This document shows positions 62,172 to 64,000 of a DNA stretch of 64,000 bases, piece after piece. Under the pieces are notes generated by a model. The model did not search any database. It was given only the letters and a program-made list of their open reading frames with translations, and was not told where the DNA came from. Source of the DNA: Liolophura sinensis (Eukaryota; Mollusca; Polyplacophora; Chitonida; Chitonidae); the NCBI RefSeq assembly GCF_032854445.1, contig NW_027017995.1, positions 62,001-126,000 of the forward strand, written 5' to 3'. Position 1 is the stretch's first letter; each line of letters starts with the position of its first letter. The position numbers and the translations under genes are program-made.

Positions 62172-63820
62172 AAAACCACACCATTTGTATATAAAAAAAA
62201 CACAAGGTACTTGATACAATCCGCTGTGAAAAGTACAATTGAACACTGACCCACATCAATAAGGTGCCAAAGGATGCGCAATTGGGCCAGGCATCTCCAG
62301 CTGTTGAAAAATTGCAAATTTCCTTGGTTTCCATGGAGTAAGAGCCGTTGCTGGGCACGTGATCTTGACATCATTGATTATTCATTTGTGGCTACAGCCA
62401 AAAGTACTGGTCAGAAAGCAACGCGGTTTGCACCATTCGATTTCTCGTCACAAAATACGTCGGATTAGCCTCTTACCAGCAGCATTGGAACAGTTTTTCT
62501 ACTTTTGGATTTTTGCCTGGTCTTTTTGCGAATTGAAATCGGCTACATTAACTATGTACAATCGCGACTGGTAATTACTATATTCAACATTTCATTATAA
62601 GTTATGTGCCCTTCGGTAGCCCAGACGACGTCAAATCTTTGGGCCAAGCCCATTTAACTCACCCAGCAAATGTCTTACTTCTAAGTCGAAGACAAACTCA
62701 ATGTCTTTATCTACATGTAGAAAAACCACACCATTTGTTTATAAAAAAACACAAGGTACTTGATACAGTCTGCTGTAAAAAGTACAATTGAACACTGACC
62801 CACATCAATAAGGTGCCAAAGGATGCGCAATTGGGCCAGGCATCTCCAGCTGTTGAAAAATTGCAAATTTCCTTGGTTTCCATGGAGTAAGAGCCGTTGC
62901 TGGGCACGTGATCTTGACATCATTGATTATTCATTTGTGGCTACAGCCAAAAGTATTGGTCGGAGAGCAACGCGGTTTGCACCATTCGATTTCTCGTCAC
63001 AAAATACGTCGGATTAGCCTCTTACCAGCAGCATTGGAACAGTTTTTCTACTTTTGGATTTTTGCCTGGTCTTTTTGCGAATTGAAATCGGCTACATTAA
63101 CTATGTACAATCGCGACTGGTAATTACTATATTCAACTTTTCATTATAAGTTATGTGCCCTTCGGTAGCCCAGACGACGTCAAATCTTTGGGCCAAGCCC
63201 ATTTAACTCACCCAGCAAATGTCTTACTTCTAAGTCGAAGACAAACTCAATGTCTTTATCTACATGTAGAAAAACCACACCATTTGTATATAAAAAAAAC
63301 ACAAGGTACTTGATACAATCCGCTGTGAAAAGTACAATTGAACACTGACCCACATCAATAAGGTGCCAAAGGATGCGCAATTGGGCCAGGCATCTCCAGC
63401 TGTTGAAAAATTGCAAATTTCCTTGGTTTCCATGGAGTAAGAGCCGTTGCTGGGCACGTGATCTTGACATCATTGATTATTCATTTGTGGCTACAGCCAA
63501 AAGTACTGGTCAGAAAGCAACGCGGTTTGCACCATTCGATTTCTCGTCACAAAATACGTCGGATTAGCCTCTTACCAGCAGCATTGGAACAGTTTTTCTA
63601 CTTTTGGATTTTTGCCTGGTCTTTTTGCGAATTGAAATCGGCTACATTAACTATGTACAATCGCGACTGGTAATTACTATATTCAACATTTCATTATAAG
63701 TTATGTGCCCTTCGGTAGCCCAGACGACGTCAAATCTTTGGGCCAAGCCCATTTAACTCACCCAGCAAATGTCTTACTTCTAAGTCGAAGACAAACTCAA
63801 TGTCTTTATCTACATGTAGA
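62172..63820. repeat. Two-monomer step at the right edge (monomers 114-116)
   Basis: Monomers 114 and 116 share GTACTGGTCAGAAAGC and end GACTGGTAATTAC with TTCAACATTTC, 1099 bp apart. These changes occur nowhere else in the window. Monomer 115 between them starts class II (TTTATAAAA, CAGTCTG) and turns class I from GGATGCGC on. The identical text suggests a very recent two-monomer duplication starting in the right part of 113. Confidence 0.88.
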
Positions 63821-64000
63821 AAAACCACACCATTTGTTTATAAAAAAACACAAGGTACTTGATACAGTCTGCTGTAAAAAGTACAATTGAACACTGACCC
63901 ACATCAATAAGGTGCCAAAAGATGCGCAATTGGGCCAGGCATCTCCAGCTGTTGAAAAATTGCAAATTTCTATGGTTTCCATGGATTAAGAGCCGTTGCT
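63821..64000. repeat. Monomer 117, cut by the window end
   Basis: The first 180 bases of a class II unit (TTTATAAAA, CAGTCTG, AAGATGCGC, TTCTATGG, GGATTAAG), ending at AGAGCCGTTGCT. The array evidently continues beyond the window. Confidence 0.95.

Larger units (their letters stand above)
1..64000. repeat. Satellite DNA array, ~550 bp monomer, about 116.3 head-to-tail copies
   Basis: The same roughly 550 bp text recurs through the whole window in one orientation, with no interruption. Registering on AAAACCACAC gives starts at 1, 550, 1101, 1652 and so on to 63821. Most units are 549-552 bp, and much of the difference comes from an A-run of variable length just after the start. Copies differ mostly by scattered substitutions. 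Classes I and II differ at fewer than ten consistent sites, so identity is in the high nineties by eye; no alignment was computed. I see no shorter internal repeat: 550 bp is the basic unit, not a dimer. Complex satellites of this kind are known from heterochromatin, where unequal exchange and gene conversion keep copies alike. I do not recognise the family and cannot name the species. Confidence 0.98.

Noticed and set aside
1-64000. CRISPR array
   Set aside because: The period is 550 bp and the whole unit is conserved. There are no short repeats separated by unique spacers.
1-64000. Ribosomal spacer subrepeats or telomeric repeats
   Set aside because: No rRNA sequence and no short telomere-like G-rich repeats were seen anywhere.
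1-64000. Transposon or IS insertion within the array
   Set aside because: No unit is interrupted. Lengths stay close to 550 bp throughout and no terminal repeats or target duplications are visible.

Overview
The window is one uninterrupted block of tandemly repeated satellite DNA. From base 1 to base 64000 it is made of head-to-tail copies of a single monomer of about 550 bp, all in one orientation. Using the recurrent string AAAACCACAC as the register I count 116 complete monomers plus the first 180 bp of a 117th (from 63821). The marker that follows it, ATGCGCAATTGGG, first occurs at 102 and last at 63922, which gives a mean period of 63820/116 = 550.2 bp. I found no unique sequence, gene, RNA gene, transposon, inversion or CRISPR array. 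The open reading frames that can be drawn (about 60-165 codons) are frames of the same repeat, recurring every unit on both strands and broken by stops in many copies. I do not call any of them genes.

Organism: a long, homogeneous complex satellite means nuclear heterochromatin of a eukaryote (pericentromere, subtelomere, or sex or B chromosome). I do not recognise the monomer and cannot name a taxon. One complete monomer (48423-48972) counted by hand has 40.9 % GC and 19 CpG against about 23 expected, so CpG is barely depleted. This fits a lineage with little germline CpG methylation (many insects and other invertebrates) better than a heavily methylated vertebrate or plant satellite. That is inference.

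Layout. Monomers fall into two main sequence classes. Class I has TATATAAAA, CAATCCG, GGATG, TTCCTTGG and GGAGTAAG. Class II has TTTATAAAA, CAGTCTG, AGATG, TTCTATGG and GGATTAAG or GGATAAAAG. Intermediates and hybrids also occur. Combinations of private variants expose higher-order repeats (HORs): a four-monomer module twice in tandem (1652-6053) with a third partial copy (7703-9356); a two-monomer module (10461-12662); a large 11/12-monomer organisation across 19261-42925, whose copies are offset by about 6.05, 6.6, 8.8 and 14.3 kb; three-monomer modules at 42926-46223, 51722-53370 and 55572-57220; a five-monomer offset (57771-62171); and a two-monomer step at the right edge (61622-63820). 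Several monomers (13, 61, 72, 86, 115) are clear hybrids marking exchange points.

Quality caveat: 14820-25890, and a small patch at 8140-8720, carry many one-base insertions and deletions. The corresponding HOR copies further right carry the same substitutions without the indels. I read this mainly as unpolished consensus in a hard-to-assemble array. Monomer numbers below are my own count from the left end.
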